NCBI GenBank assembly: GCA_016935365.1
Contig: JAFGRB010000443.1
Span: 1-61,638, forward strand
Direction: 5' to 3'
DNA: 61,638 nt
Origin: Deltaproteobacteria bacterium
GTDB lineage: Bacteria; Myxococcota; B64-G9
Below are positions 18,294 to 26,360 of the stretch, in pieces (position 1 is the stretch's first letter; the number at the start of each line of letters is the position of its first letter). The position numbers were made by a program, and so were the translations under genes. Below the pieces are notes generated by a model. That model was not told the origin of the DNA. It made no database searches and saw only the letters and a program-made list of their open reading frames with translations.

Positions 18294-19394
18294 ATGCGAT
18301 TCGCCACTCCCTGCCTGGTGTGCCTCGTCTTGCTGCTGGGCCTTTGCTGCATCGCTTGTCCGGCCGGTCAGTTCGACTCCATGCCCGACTGCTCCCCCGC
18401 AGACAGGGCCGTGGCCGAGAAGCTATGGAGAGGGTACCTGGACGCGCTCGGAAACAGGAAGTGGGTCAAGCAGCCCGAGCGGCTGGCTGTCTTTTTCCTG
18501 CCTGCTCTGATTGCGAGCACGGACGAGAAGACCTTTGCCAAGAGCCTGGTCGATGCGCGCAGAAAGATGGCGACCGGCCTGCTCGATGCCGCCCAGATCG
18601 AGTCGCTCAAACAGGCGCCCGGCGGACTCTTGCTCGTCATCGACTCGAAGGCAGGCGAGGTCGGTGTTCCGCTTGCCAGGACAGGCGAGAGGATGCTTCT
18701 GGCGGACATCGCCATGGCCACGGGTGAGTGGACCGCGGAGGGTGTGCACTTCAGCGGAAAGATGCCCGCCGAGCCATCCTTGCTCTATCTGAAGATGATG
18801 CTTGCGGACGAGAAGCAGCCAGTCGGGGATCGCCTGCGGGCAGCGGTCAATCTCGCGAAGACGGAGTACCGGCAGGAGATCATCCGGCACCAGCGGATGG
18901 TACAGGATCGCATCGTCCGCCTGGGGCTGGGCCTGGCCCGGGTGCGGATCGACGGCTTCGACGAGTCGTTCCTCAAGAACTTCCCCACGGACGCGTCTGG
19001 GCTGAGCGCTCTGAAGAGCGCCGATGCCGAGATATTCGAGGAGATGTTGACCAAGCTCGCCAACCAGGGCGCGATGGTCGAGGATCCGCCAGCGAACGAG
19101 GTGCTGTACAAGGTCGTGGCCGGCTCGCCCGCACCGATGCGCGAGAGGATGGGCAAGGCGATCTACGATATGGCGGAGATGAGCCCTGTGCGCTTCGCAA
19201 ACGCAGTGCGCAATGCGGGAGCAAAGGACCTGTCCAAGGATGCGACGCTGGCCATCTATCTGGAGGAGGTCAAGCGCCGGGGCGGCAAGTCTCCCAAGGT
19301 CTCGGCTTTCCTGAAAAAGTTCTCCCGCCAGGGCGAGCCGGTCGAGAGGGCTCTGTGCGGGTCCATCCTCTCGCAGCTGCAGAAGGCCCGTTGA
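18294..19394 (+). CDS. Putative lipoprotein of unknown function
   Basis: This 366-aa protein has a hydrophobic N-terminus rich in cysteine (LLLGLCCIACPAGQ); the last Cys, about residue 23, may be lipid-modified. The rest is mainly helical and charged, with no recognised catalytic motif. Several Lys/Arg-rich helices (for example KLANQGAMVEDPP and EEVKRRGGKSPKVSAF) suggest an all-alpha repeat fold. The ATG at 18294 follows an excellent AGGAGGAAG site. It is divergent from a secreted-protein gene. The function is not known. Confidence 0.65.
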   Translation: MRFATPCLVCLVLLLGLCCIACPAGQFDSMPDCSPADRAVAEKLWRGYLDALGNRKWVKQPERLAVFFLPALIASTDEKTFAKSLVDARRKMATGLLDAAQIESLKQAPGGLLLVIDSKAGEVGVPLARTGERMLLADIAMATGEWTAEGVHFSGKMPAEPSLLYLKMMLADEKQPVGDRLRAAVNLAKTEYRQEIIRHQRMVQDRIVRLGLGLARVRIDGFDESFLKNFPTDASGLSALKSADAEIFEEMLTKLANQGAMVEDPPANEVLYKVVAGSPAPMRERMGKAIYDMAEMSPVRFANAVRNAGAKDLSKDATLAIYLEEVKRRGGKSPKVSAFLKKFSRQGEPVERALCGSILSQLQKAR

Positions 19395-19420
19395 CAATCG
19401 CAAAGCAGTGCGAATAGATA
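19391..19420 (+). promoter_or_regulatory. Promoter of the hsp20-cbpA-cbpM operon
   Basis: A consensus -35 TTGACA at 19391-19396 overlaps the stop codon of the preceding gene. A weaker -10, TAGATA at 19415-19420, lies 18 bp on. Transcription would begin near 19427, which fits the start of the Hsp20 gene at 19447 and argues against the ATG at 19420. No CIRCE or HAIR repeat was seen nearby. Confidence 0.45.
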
Positions 19421-19446
19421 TGGGCAGCGAGAAGAGGGCTCTGAGC

Positions 19447-19890
19447 ATGCTGGAAGACTGGGATCCATTTCACGACCTCATACGATTGCGCAAGCGCTTC
19501 GACGAGCTCTTCGAGCGGGGCTTCCAGTCGGAGCTGGTATCCGACGAGGGAACGGAGAAGCACTGGACGCCGGCTGTGGACATGTACGAGGGGGACGGCC
19601 GGATCGTGATCATGACGGAGCTACCCGGGGTGGAGGTCGGGGACATCGAGGTGGAGTTCTCCTCGGGCCGCCTGATCATCCGAGGGCAGCGTCCGCTGGT
19701 CAGCGAGGCTGACAAGGCGGTCTTTCACCGGATCGAGCGCTGGCGCGGACCTTTTCGGAGGGTCTTTCCCCTCGGCGGGCAGATAGACGTCGACGGCATC
19801 CAGGCCCGGCTCCACAACGGCATCCTTCGCGTCGAGGTCCCGATGCGCGGCGAATCGAGAGATCGGAAGATCGAGGTCGTGGGCCAGTAG
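19447..19890 (+). CDS. Hsp20 small heat-shock protein
   Basis: This 147-aa protein begins MLEDWDPFHDL, a common start for bacterial Hsp20 proteins, and carries the alpha-crystallin domain (about residues 45-140). Signature parts are PAVDMYEGDGRIVIMTELPGV and the late GILRVEVPMR strand containing the conserved G-x-L. It holds unfolded proteins in an ATP-independent way for DnaK/ClpB. The ATG at 19447 has AGAGGG 8 nt upstream; GTG 19408 and ATG 19420 extend it but overlap the likely promoter. It is first in an operon with a DnaJ-type and a CbpM-type gene. Confidence 0.9.
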   Translation: MLEDWDPFHDLIRLRKRFDELFERGFQSELVSDEGTEKHWTPAVDMYEGDGRIVIMTELPGVEVGDIEVEFSSGRLIIRGQRPLVSEADKAVFHRIERWRGPFRRVFPLGGQIDVDGIQARLHNGILRVEVPMRGESRDRKIEVVGQ

Positions 19891-19899
19891 CCTCACCGC

Positions 19900-20829
19900 A
19901 TGCAGGGCTATTACGACATTCTGGGCGTCAAACGGGACGCCTCGGCAAAGGAGATCAAGAGCGCCTACCGCAAGCTCGCCCGCAAGTACCATCCTGATGT
20001 CAACCCGGGAGACAGCAAGGCCGAGGAGCGGTTCAAGGAGATCTCCGAGGCGTACGACGTGCTGGGGGACGAGAAGAAGAGAGGCCAGTACGATCGCGCC
20101 GGACACCAGGCCTGGAAGGCCGGCTTCAAGGAGGGGCCGCCCGCGGGCTCGGGCGGATTCCATTGGCAGGAGTATGGCGGTGGTTTTCCGGGGGGCGCTT
20201 CCGGGAGGGCGCGCAGCTACGGATTCGAAGACGAGGGGATCGATCTGGAGGATCTTCTGGGCGGGTTCTTCGGCCGGGGGGGGCGCAAGCGGCGCGCCGG
20301 TCCGGTCCGCGGTGAGGACAGCCTGGCCCGGCTCGCGGTCCCCATGGGCGACGCGGTTCGCGGGGCAGAGCGCCAGATAACCATCCAGACGGGCTCCGGG
20401 AGAAGCGAGACGCTGACGGTCAAGATACCGGCCGGGATCTGCGACGGCCAGAAGATCCGCCTGGCGGGAAAGGGCGGGCCGGGGATCGGGGGAGGGGCGG
20501 CCGGGGATCTGCTCATCGAGATCGTATACGAGCCCGATTCGAAGTTCAGTCGAGAGCAGAGCGATCTGACGGTCGACGTCAAGCTTCCCTTCTCCACGGC
20601 CGCGCTCGGGGGCAGCATCATGGTCCCCACCCTGGAGGGCAGCGTCGAGCTGTCGGTTCCGTCAGGGACGCAGGGTGGACAGCGCTTTCGGATACGGGGC
20701 AAGGGGCTGCCGCGCAGAAGTGGAGGCCGGGGTGACCTCTTCGCGCGGGTGAGAATCATCGTGCCGACCAAGCTGGATACCGAGTCGATGAAGTGCGTCC
20801 GGAAGCTCAAGGACCTCACGGGCTGCTGA
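19900..20829 (+). CDS. cbpA: CbpA-type DnaJ co-chaperone
   Basis: This 309-aa protein has an N-terminal J domain (residues 3-68) with the HPD motif at 31-33, a glycine/phenylalanine-rich linker (about 75-125) and the two beta-sandwich domains of the DnaJ C-terminal region. The cysteine zinc finger of true DnaJ is absent, which makes it CbpA-type. It should stimulate DnaK and present substrates. It starts 9 nt after the Hsp20 stop and is followed by a CbpM-like gene, as in the cbpA-cbpM pair of E. coli. The C-terminus finishes soon after the second sandwich. Confidence 0.92.
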   Translation: MQGYYDILGVKRDASAKEIKSAYRKLARKYHPDVNPGDSKAEERFKEISEAYDVLGDEKKRGQYDRAGHQAWKAGFKEGPPAGSGGFHWQEYGGGFPGGASGRARSYGFEDEGIDLEDLLGGFFGRGGRKRRAGPVRGEDSLARLAVPMGDAVRGAERQITIQTGSGRSETLTVKIPAGICDGQKIRLAGKGGPGIGGGAAGDLLIEIVYEPDSKFSREQSDLTVDVKLPFSTAALGGSIMVPTLEGSVELSVPSGTQGGQRFRIRGKGLPRRSGGRGDLFARVRIIVPTKLDTESMKCVRKLKDLTGC

Positions 20830-20842
20830 AGCGGAGCCGAGC

Positions 20843-21190
20843 TTGGACGAGCGAGAGTGGATCATTGCCCGAAGGAGCGTCATCCGCCGGCTGGGCCTCA
20901 GCCGGGAGGCGCTCGATCGACTCGAGGATCTGCAGATCGTCGTCCCGGTCCGCAGGCCGGGTCGGGAGCGGGCCTACTGTCGAGCGGATTACGAGCAGCT
21001 GCGCGTCTACCGGCTCTTGCTCGAAGAGCTGGACGTCAACTCGGCCGGGGCCGAGATCATCCTCCGGATGCGGAACCGCCTGATCGCGGTGCAGCGGCGT
21101 CTGGCCCAGTTCCTGAGTGTGGCCAGCGAGCAAGGTCTGCTCGACGAGCTCAACGAGCTACTGCGCTCGCTGGAAGACGACGTCTGGTAG
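20843..21190 (+). CDS. CbpM/HspR-like MerR-type chaperone modulator
   Basis: This 115-aa protein has a MerR-type helix-turn-helix (about residues 8-65), with RRLGLSREALDRLEDLQIVVPVRR followed by the Y-x-x-x-D-x-x-x-L pattern, and a helical C-terminus. The same layout is found in CbpM, which binds the CbpA J domain, and in HspR, which represses dnaK operons. The TTG at 20843 is preceded by GGAG with 6 nt spacing. Adjacency to cbpA favours CbpM. No HAIR operator was found upstream of the operon, which argues against HspR. Confidence 0.8.
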   Translation: MDEREWIIARRSVIRRLGLSREALDRLEDLQIVVPVRRPGRERAYCRADYEQLRVYRLLLEELDVNSAGAEIILRMRNRLIAVQRRLAQFLSVASEQGLLDELNELLRSLEDDVW

Positions 21191-21198
21191 CGGCTGCC

Positions 21199-23040
21199 TC
21201 AGAACGATATCTCGAGCGGGCTGCGGTTTCCGCTGGTGATGCTCTTCAATAGCGCCTTGACCTGGGGCAGGTAGGTGTCGACGAAGAAGCGCATGCTGTG
21301 CAGCTTCCCATCGTAGTACTTGGCTTCCGGGTTGTCCTCGATCACCTTGGCGCAGGCTGATTCATCTCCGGCTCCGGCTGCGGTGTAGATCGCCTGGAGC
21401 TTCTCATCCGCCACGACGGCCATGTCGATGAGAAGGTAGGCCATGACGATGTGGCCGAAGAGATCGAGGAAAGGCGTGGCGTGGAGGACCGGCATCTCCA
21501 GATCTCCGCTCATGGCTGCTTGCTGGATGCCCATCGCGACCTGTACCAGAGAGTCGCGCGCCTGCTCGAGCTTCTCGACATGCGGTCCGAGCCTGGCGTG
21601 CTCCTTGTGCTCGTTGAGGAAGTCGTTCAGGCGCGTCAGGTAGGTCATGAAGAACAGGCCGCCCTTGGCGGTCATCTTCCGGCCGATCAAGTCGAGGGCC
21701 TGGATCCCGTTGGTCCCTTCGTAGATGGACGCGATCTTGGCATCGCGGCAGTACTGCTCCTGCGGGTACTCCTGACAGTATCCATAGCCGCCGAAGATCT
21801 GGATACCGAGCTCGGTCATCCGGAAGCCCCAGTCAGAGCAGTAGGCCTTGCAGATCGGGGTCAGCAGCTCCACCAGGCTCTTGTAGTTGTTGCGCTCGTT
21901 CTCGTCCTCGTGGACGAGCATGAGATCCGAGAACAGGGCCGTGCTGTAGAGCAGCGCCCGCATGCCCTCCGAGAAGGCCTTCATGCTGAGGAGGTTGCGG
22001 CGGACGTCCGGGTGCTTGATGATCGCGACGCGGGGCGCGTCGACATCCTTCATGTCCTTGATCTCGACTCCCTGGATCCGCTCCATGGCGTACTGCAGCG
22101 CTTCCTGGTAGGAAGCGGAGGTCGTGGACAGACCCTGGATGCCCACGCCGATCCGGGCCTCGTTCATCATCTGGAACATGTACTTGATGCCCATGTTCTC
22201 CTCGCCGATCATCCAGCCGTGGCAGGGGCCGTCGCTGCCGAAGACCATGGTGCAGGTCGGAGAGCCCTTGATGCCCATCTTGTGCTCGATGTTGCCGCAC
22301 ATCACGTTGTTGGGCTCGGCCAGGCCGCCGTCCGCATCCGGCCGGATCTTGGGTACCAGGAAGAGGCTGATACCCTTGATCCCCTTGGGCGCACCCTCGG
22401 TCCGCGCCAGCACCAGGTGGATGATGTTCTCGGTCAGGTCGTGCTCGCCGGAGGAGATGAAGATCTTCTCGCCCTCGATCAGCCAGTGATCGCCTTCCTT
22501 GCGGGCCCGGGTCTTCAGATCGCCCACCGCGCTGCCGGCCGAGGACTCGGTCAGGCACATCGTGCCGGCCCACTCGCCGGTGTAGAGCTTCTGGATGTAG
22601 GTCTTCTTCATCTGCGGGTCGCCGTAGATCTCGATGACGTGCCCGGCTGCCGAGCTCAGCCCGGGCGTCATGGCAAAGGCGACCGAGCTGCTGCCCATGA
22701 TCTCGTTGAGGCAGGTCGCGATGACGTAGGGCAAGCCCATGCCGCCGTAGTCGGTGCTGTGGGAGGGCGCGATGAGGCCGAGCTCGCACAGCGAATCGTA
22801 GCAATCCTTGTAGCCGGTGGGTGTGGTCACCTTGCCGTCCTTGAAGCCGAGCCCTTCACGGTCCATGACCGTGTTGAGCGGCGCGATCTTGTCGGTGGCC
22901 AGCTTGATCATCAGCTCGATGACCATCTCGATGGCCTCGCGATCGAACTCGGAGTACCGCTCCAGCTCGAAGAGGTTTTCGATCTTCAAGTACTCGAAAA
23001 GACAGAACTCGATGTCGCGCTTGTCCACTGCGAATGCCAT
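21199..23040 (-). CDS. Long-form acyl-CoA dehydrogenase
   Basis: This 613-aa FAD enzyme belongs to the roughly 600-residue acyl-CoA dehydrogenase group (FadE/DmdC-like), with the usual N-terminal, middle and C-terminal parts and an extra C-terminal extension. MCLTESSAGSAVGDL is the first FAD/substrate signature, and Glu441 in SIYEGTNGIQALDL is the expected catalytic base. It oxidises acyl-CoA to trans-2-enoyl-CoA in fatty-acid breakdown; the chain-length preference is not readable. The ATG at 23040 follows a perfect AAGGAGG site. It lies 34 nt behind a patatin-like lipase gene, so a released fatty acid could be the shared substrate. That link is inference. Confidence 0.9.
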   Translation of the reverse strand: MAFAVDKRDIEFCLFEYLKIENLFELERYSEFDREAIEMVIELMIKLATDKIAPLNTVMDREGLGFKDGKVTTPTGYKDCYDSLCELGLIAPSHSTDYGGMGLPYVIATCLNEIMGSSSVAFAMTPGLSSAAGHVIEIYGDPQMKKTYIQKLYTGEWAGTMCLTESSAGSAVGDLKTRARKEGDHWLIEGEKIFISSGEHDLTENIIHLVLARTEGAPKGIKGISLFLVPKIRPDADGGLAEPNNVMCGNIEHKMGIKGSPTCTMVFGSDGPCHGWMIGEENMGIKYMFQMMNEARIGVGIQGLSTTSASYQEALQYAMERIQGVEIKDMKDVDAPRVAIIKHPDVRRNLLSMKAFSEGMRALLYSTALFSDLMLVHEDENERNNYKSLVELLTPICKAYCSDWGFRMTELGIQIFGGYGYCQEYPQEQYCRDAKIASIYEGTNGIQALDLIGRKMTAKGGLFFMTYLTRLNDFLNEHKEHARLGPHVEKLEQARDSLVQVAMGIQQAAMSGDLEMPVLHATPFLDLFGHIVMAYLLIDMAVVADEKLQAIYTAAGAGDESACAKVIEDNPEAKYYDGKLHSMRFFVDTYLPQVKALLKSITSGNRSPLEISF

Positions 23041-23074
23041 GCTGGCCTCCTTTGTAGTCTTTGACGCAGTGAGT

Positions 23075-23848
23075 CTAACCCCCGATTGACGAGACAGTCA
23101 ATGAAAAAGAGAGCGGCAGATCGAGGGACCGCCTGGCAGCGTCAAGCGCGTGCAGGTAGGCATGCCTGCCAGCGCTCAGATTGAAGGGACCTGCCCGCGG
23201 CAGGTCCTCTATCACCAGGCTGACCGTGTCCGATCTGCTGGGCAGCTTCAGGGCGGGGCTGTCGGGCCGGCGCCAGGGGGAACGCGAGGCGATGTGGTGA
23301 TAGAGCAGGCGGCCTCCGTCGGGCATGCCGGCCAGACCGTGGCGATCGCTGATCCCGCCGTCCAGGCAGGGACGGAAGCCGAGCCAGACCGGCTGGAAGA
23401 GCAGGGGAAGAGCGCAGGAGGCATGAACAGCCGGTGCCAGCGGGCCGCTGCGGACGACCCGGGTCTTGCGGCTGAGGACATCGAAGACCGACAGCGCGAG
23501 CGGCCAGCGGCAGTCCGCGAAGCGCTCGACGGGCAGAAGATCCGTGAGCAGGGAGCGGAAGAGCCGACCCCGCAGCAGACCCGGCCCTGGCCAGGGATCC
23601 CAGAAGTCATCTCGGCGCAAGACCACGAGCTCGGCAGCCAGGCTCCTGCCGGGCAGGCCAGCGGCCCAGCAGGCGGCCACCAGCGCTCCTGCGCTCGAGC
23701 CGCTGAGGCGCGCCGGCCACAGCCCGGCCTCCTCCAGTGCGCAGACCAGTCCCGCGTGGGCGAAGAATCCGAAGAATCCGGATGACATGCCGAGTGAGAA
23801 CGGCGCCTCCTGCAACCATTCGCCCAGGCTCCTCTGGCGGGTATCCAA
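23075..23848 (-). CDS. Patatin-like phospholipase
   Basis: This 257-aa protein has the patatin catalytic dyad: the nucleophile Ser52 in GSSAG (50-54) and Asp163 in CLDGGISDRH. The early glycine-rich stretch (GMSSGFFGFFAHAG, about residues 20-33) sits where patatins form the oxyanion hole. It should hydrolyse acyl ester bonds of phospholipids or other lipids, with no signal peptide seen. The TTG at 23848 is preceded by GGGAGG 4-5 nt upstream. It is transcribed with the acyl-CoA dehydrogenase gene. Upstream lie a duplicated 15-mer and a palindrome. Confidence 0.85.
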   Translation of the reverse strand: MDTRQRSLGEWLQEAPFSLGMSSGFFGFFAHAGLVCALEEAGLWPARLSGSSAGALVAACWAAGLPGRSLAAELVVLRRDDFWDPWPGPGLLRGRLFRSLLTDLLPVERFADCRWPLALSVFDVLSRKTRVVRSGPLAPAVHASCALPLLFQPVWLGFRPCLDGGISDRHGLAGMPDGGRLLYHHIASRSPWRRPDSPALKLPSRSDTVSLVIEDLPRAGPFNLSAGRHAYLHALDAARRSLDLPLSFSLTVSSIGG

Positions 23849-23869
23849 CTGGCCTCCCTTCCTGTGGAT

Positions 23870-23900
23870 GTCGAGACTAGCCCCTGTCGAGACTAGCCCC
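23870..23900. repeat. Adjacent direct repeat of 15 bp
   Basis: GTCGAGACTAGCCCC occurs at 23870-23884 and again at 23886-23900, one base apart. The second copy runs straight into the palindrome at 23897. The pair looks like a local duplication or a target-site remnant. Confidence 0.8.
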
Positions 23901-23929
23901 AGAACAAATGCATTGCACTTGTTTTGGGG
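23897..23929. repeat. Long near-perfect palindrome, REP-like
   Basis: CCCCAGAACAAATGCA (23897-23912) and TGCACTTGTTTTGGGG (23914-23929) are inverted repeats with 14 of 16 pairs matching, around a single T. It lies between divergent genes (patatin minus, membrane protein plus), right after a direct repeat and before GGCCAGATCCTGACAGG. The terminal GGGGCCAGATCCTGACA resembles ends of REP elements mobilised by IS200-like RAYT transposases. That relation is inference; no transposase gene is nearby. As RNA it would form a strong hairpin. Confidence 0.75.
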
Positions 23930-24025
23930 CCAGATCCTGACAGGCGCCGCGCGCGTCCAAGGTGGCGACGCGTTCGCACTTGAGCTCGCGCGACCTGGTC
24001 GCGTATGATGATATCAGGAGGCGTC

Positions 24026-24394
24026 ATGGCCACCTGGACAGCGATCGGATGGTTGCTCGTCGCCGTTCTCGCCCTGGCCGCCGGCTTGCTGGGCGGGCTC
24101 TTGCTGGTCTCCTGGCGCAGCCGCAGGCAGTGGATCCACTCGATCAAGTACGTCATCGACAGGCTCCGGGTGGCCGAGGCGGACCTCAGGCACCTGGAAG
24201 AAGATCTCTACGTGCTCAAGATCCACCTGCAGCGCAGGGGGCAGCTGGACGATGAGGACCTGTCCGAGCTGCGCCGCGAGCTCATCGATCGTCCTCGCCA
24301 GCTGGAAGCCGAGCGCCAGGAGCTGCTCAAGGAAGCCTCCAAGCACGGCGTCTCGGAGCGCCTCGTCAAGGACGTGCCAGACATCCTGCAGTGA
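24026..24394 (+). CDS. Small membrane protein with coiled coil
   Basis: This 122-aa protein has one N-terminal transmembrane helix (about residues 6-29), then a basic patch and a long charged helix (about 35-115) likely to form a coiled coil, as in LEEDLYVLKIHLQRRGQ and RRELIDRPRQLEAERQELLKEA. The ATG at 24026 is chosen over the ATGs at 24005 and 24008, since AGGAGG at 24016-24021 lies just upstream. I do not recognise a family. It is followed by a GTGA repeat and the AAA ATPase gene. Confidence 0.65.
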   Translation: MATWTAIGWLLVAVLALAAGLLGGLLLVSWRSRRQWIHSIKYVIDRLRVAEADLRHLEEDLYVLKIHLQRRGQLDDEDLSELRRELIDRPRQLEAERQELLKEASKHGVSERLVKDVPDILQ

Positions 24395-24400
24395 CCGGCC

Positions 24401-24417
24401 AGTGAGTGAGTGAGTGA
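24401..24417. repeat. Tetranucleotide microsatellite (AGTG)n
   Basis: AGTGAGTGAGTGAGTGA is four copies of AGTG plus one base. It lies in the 120-nt gap between the membrane protein stop and the AAA ATPase start, where no clear promoter was found. Tetranucleotide tracts can change length by slippage, but four copies is short. Confidence 0.7.
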
Positions 24418-24514
24418 CCTCCAGGCTAGCTTTCAGACAGATGTTGTGATACGAGCATAAGCGATGATGGCATAAGGTCATCCAGCGCAGAGGCACGTGA
24501 CACGCGGGAAAGCC

Positions 24515-25507
24515 ATGGGAAAAAAGTCGACATACCCCGATGCGCGCCTGGTGAAATTGGAGATCGAGAACTTTCGCAGCATCAGGCAAGAGATCATCGA
24601 CTTCAACAGCCCAAAGGGCACACCATCGCCTGTCTTCGTTCTCGGGGGGCCCAACGGCAGCGGAAAGACGACCGTGCTCGAGGCTGTCCTGCTTGCCGCG
24701 AGCCACCCGGAGCTCGTGATCGGTCCCAAGTCAATGGACGCGCTTCGTGCGGGACAAACGCGAGGCAGTATCCGGGCAGAGTTCCGTCTGCCGGATCGCT
24801 CCGTCTGGACGGAGGTCATCTTCCGGCCCGACTCCAAGCCCGAGCAGGTCTGGGAGTCGAGGAGCGGAATCAAGGGCACCGAGCAGCCCTTCGATGTACC
24901 CTGCACCTACTTCTCTTCTTGGAGGGCTCCCAGGCTCGTCGGATCCTTGTCTGTGACGGCAGGAAAATGGGGCAAACGCCCAGCGGACACCGAGTACAAT
25001 CGCCTGTGGAATGCCAAGCAGTACATTATTAATGCCAAGGCTCATGCCCAGATGGGCAAGGGAAGCAACCTGGAGACATCCAAGTACCAGGAAATCATCG
25101 AGAGGCTTAAAGAGACCTGGCAGCTCTTCTATCGCACCGGCCAGCAGGAGTTCGGCGTCGAGCCGATATCAGACGACCCAGAGTCAGGCTTCGATGTCTT
25201 TCTGTGTGGTCCCGGCGATCGAAAGGTCTCCGTCGATTTCCTCAGCTCCGGCCAGCTTGAAGTGTTCGTATTTGCCGCGTCCCTGCTACGTGGAAACTCG
25301 CAGGCAGGCATTGTCTGTATCGACGAGCCTGAAATGCACCTCGATCCCCAATGGCATGCGGTGATGCTGCGAGCAATCCGAAAGCTACAGCCAGAGATGC
25401 AGATCCTGGCCGCCACGCACTCTCCTCGGATATACGACACTACGTTGTCCACCGAGCGCTGTTTCCTGGTCTCCGAGGAGGATCCCCGGGCGACGACCTG
25501 GAAGTGA
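24515..25507 (+). CDS. AAA (ABC-type) ATPase, putative defence protein
   Basis: This 330-aa ATPase resembles the AAA_15/AAA_21 or OLD-like group related to SMC and RecF. It starts with the RLVKLEIENFRSI strand typical of these proteins. Walker A is GPNGSGKTT (45-53), the ABC signature is LSSGQ (243-247), Walker B is IVCIDEPEMHLDP (Asp270, Glu271), and the switch histidine is His302 in ATHSP. It is followed 9 nt later by a DUF4435 TOPRIM-like gene. Such pairs include PARIS (AriA/AriB), an anti-phage system; AriA is reported at about 55 kDa, and this protein is only about 37 kDa. The ATG at 24515 with GGGAAAG is preferred over GTG 24497. Base composition is visibly less GC-rich than in neighbours, consistent with transfer. 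Confidence 0.85.
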   Translation: MGKKSTYPDARLVKLEIENFRSIRQEIIDFNSPKGTPSPVFVLGGPNGSGKTTVLEAVLLAASHPELVIGPKSMDALRAGQTRGSIRAEFRLPDRSVWTEVIFRPDSKPEQVWESRSGIKGTEQPFDVPCTYFSSWRAPRLVGSLSVTAGKWGKRPADTEYNRLWNAKQYIINAKAHAQMGKGSNLETSKYQEIIERLKETWQLFYRTGQQEFGVEPISDDPESGFDVFLCGPGDRKVSVDFLSSGQLEVFVFAASLLRGNSQAGIVCIDEPEMHLDPQWHAVMLRAIRKLQPEMQILAATHSPRIYDTTLSTERCFLVSEEDPRATTWK

Positions 25508-25516
25508 TGCGCAGAC

Positions 25517-26353
25517 ATGACAGACGAGCTGGCACCTGACGTCTCTTCGCTCTACAGCGCACCCATTGTCCTCTGGGTGGAGGACGAGCTCTCACGCGAT
25601 TACCTGAGCCAGCTGTGGCAGGACGATCCGCTGATCAAGTTCTGCATCGCAGGTGGCAAGGAGAACATCCGGGGCGTTGTTCATGACGCCCGATCACAGG
25701 GCTTTCGGCACGTGTGCGGTCTCCTCGACCGCGATTTCGGTGTATCCAACCGCGACAGGTGGTCCAGGAACGAGCACGGTATTTTCATTCCCGATGTGCA
25801 CGAGATCGAGAACTACCTCCTCGACCCCGATGCGCTCGCCGGGTGTGAGTTGAACACGGAACCGCGATCGGCCGAGGAGATCGGAGACAGGCTTCGCCAG
25901 AGAGCCGATGAGCTTCGTGCCTGGATGGCTTGCCGTAAGACAATCATAGAGATGAGGGAGGTAACGCTACGGGACTTCCTGCCGCATCCGACTTGTGAGG
26001 AGATCCCTGACATCGAGCAAGCAAAGAGCTACATCGAGGATTCCGCCTGGTATTCTTCCCTGGATGAGAGGACACAGGAGCTCGTTCGACCCAACTATCT
26101 CTCTGATCGCTTGAAGGCGGATCACGACTCCTATGGAAGTTGCCTGGAGGGAGATGCCTGGATCAAGGAGTTCTCGGGGAAGGAGTTGTTGCATCACATC
26201 CGGGACTGGATCTACACACGCGGAAGCGGCAGGGGAATTCAGAGAGACTCCGACGTGGCCAAGGCTGTCGGCAGATGGCAGGTGGAGAATGGGTTCATCC
26301 CTCAGGTCTTGAGCGAGTTGCTAGCAGCCCTCAGGTCGAGAGTAGCAAGCTGA
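25517..26353 (+). CDS. DUF4435 (TOPRIM-like) protein, partner of the AAA ATPase
   Basis: This 278-aa protein starts with a TOPRIM-like core: the beta strand PIVLWVEDE has Glu22 and Glu24, and LLDRDFG has Asp71 and Asp73, which fit the metal-binding acidic residues of OLD/DUF4435 nucleases. HEIENYLL (95-102) is the conserved HxIEN motif of DUF4435 proteins. The C-terminal half is helical. In PARIS the DUF4435 protein AriB is the toxic effector, held by the ATPase AriA and freed by a phage anti-restriction protein. The same scheme is possible here but not shown. It ends 7 nt from the convergent GH57 gene. Confidence 0.82.
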   Translation: MTDELAPDVSSLYSAPIVLWVEDELSRDYLSQLWQDDPLIKFCIAGGKENIRGVVHDARSQGFRHVCGLLDRDFGVSNRDRWSRNEHGIFIPDVHEIENYLLDPDALAGCELNTEPRSAEEIGDRLRQRADELRAWMACRKTIIEMREVTLRDFLPHPTCEEIPDIEQAKSYIEDSAWYSSLDERTQELVRPNYLSDRLKADHDSYGSCLEGDAWIKEFSGKELLHHIRDWIYTRGSGRGIQRDSDVAKAVGRWQVENGFIPQVLSELLAALRSRVAS

Positions 26354-26360
26354 GAGAAAC

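Noticed and set aside
19408-19446. Earlier starts for the Hsp20 gene (GTG 19408, ATG 19420)
   Set aside because: They fall in or before the probable promoter region and lack ribosome sites.
19300-19450. A HAIR or CIRCE operator before the hsp20 operon
   Set aside because: No such inverted repeat was found by eye in this strip.
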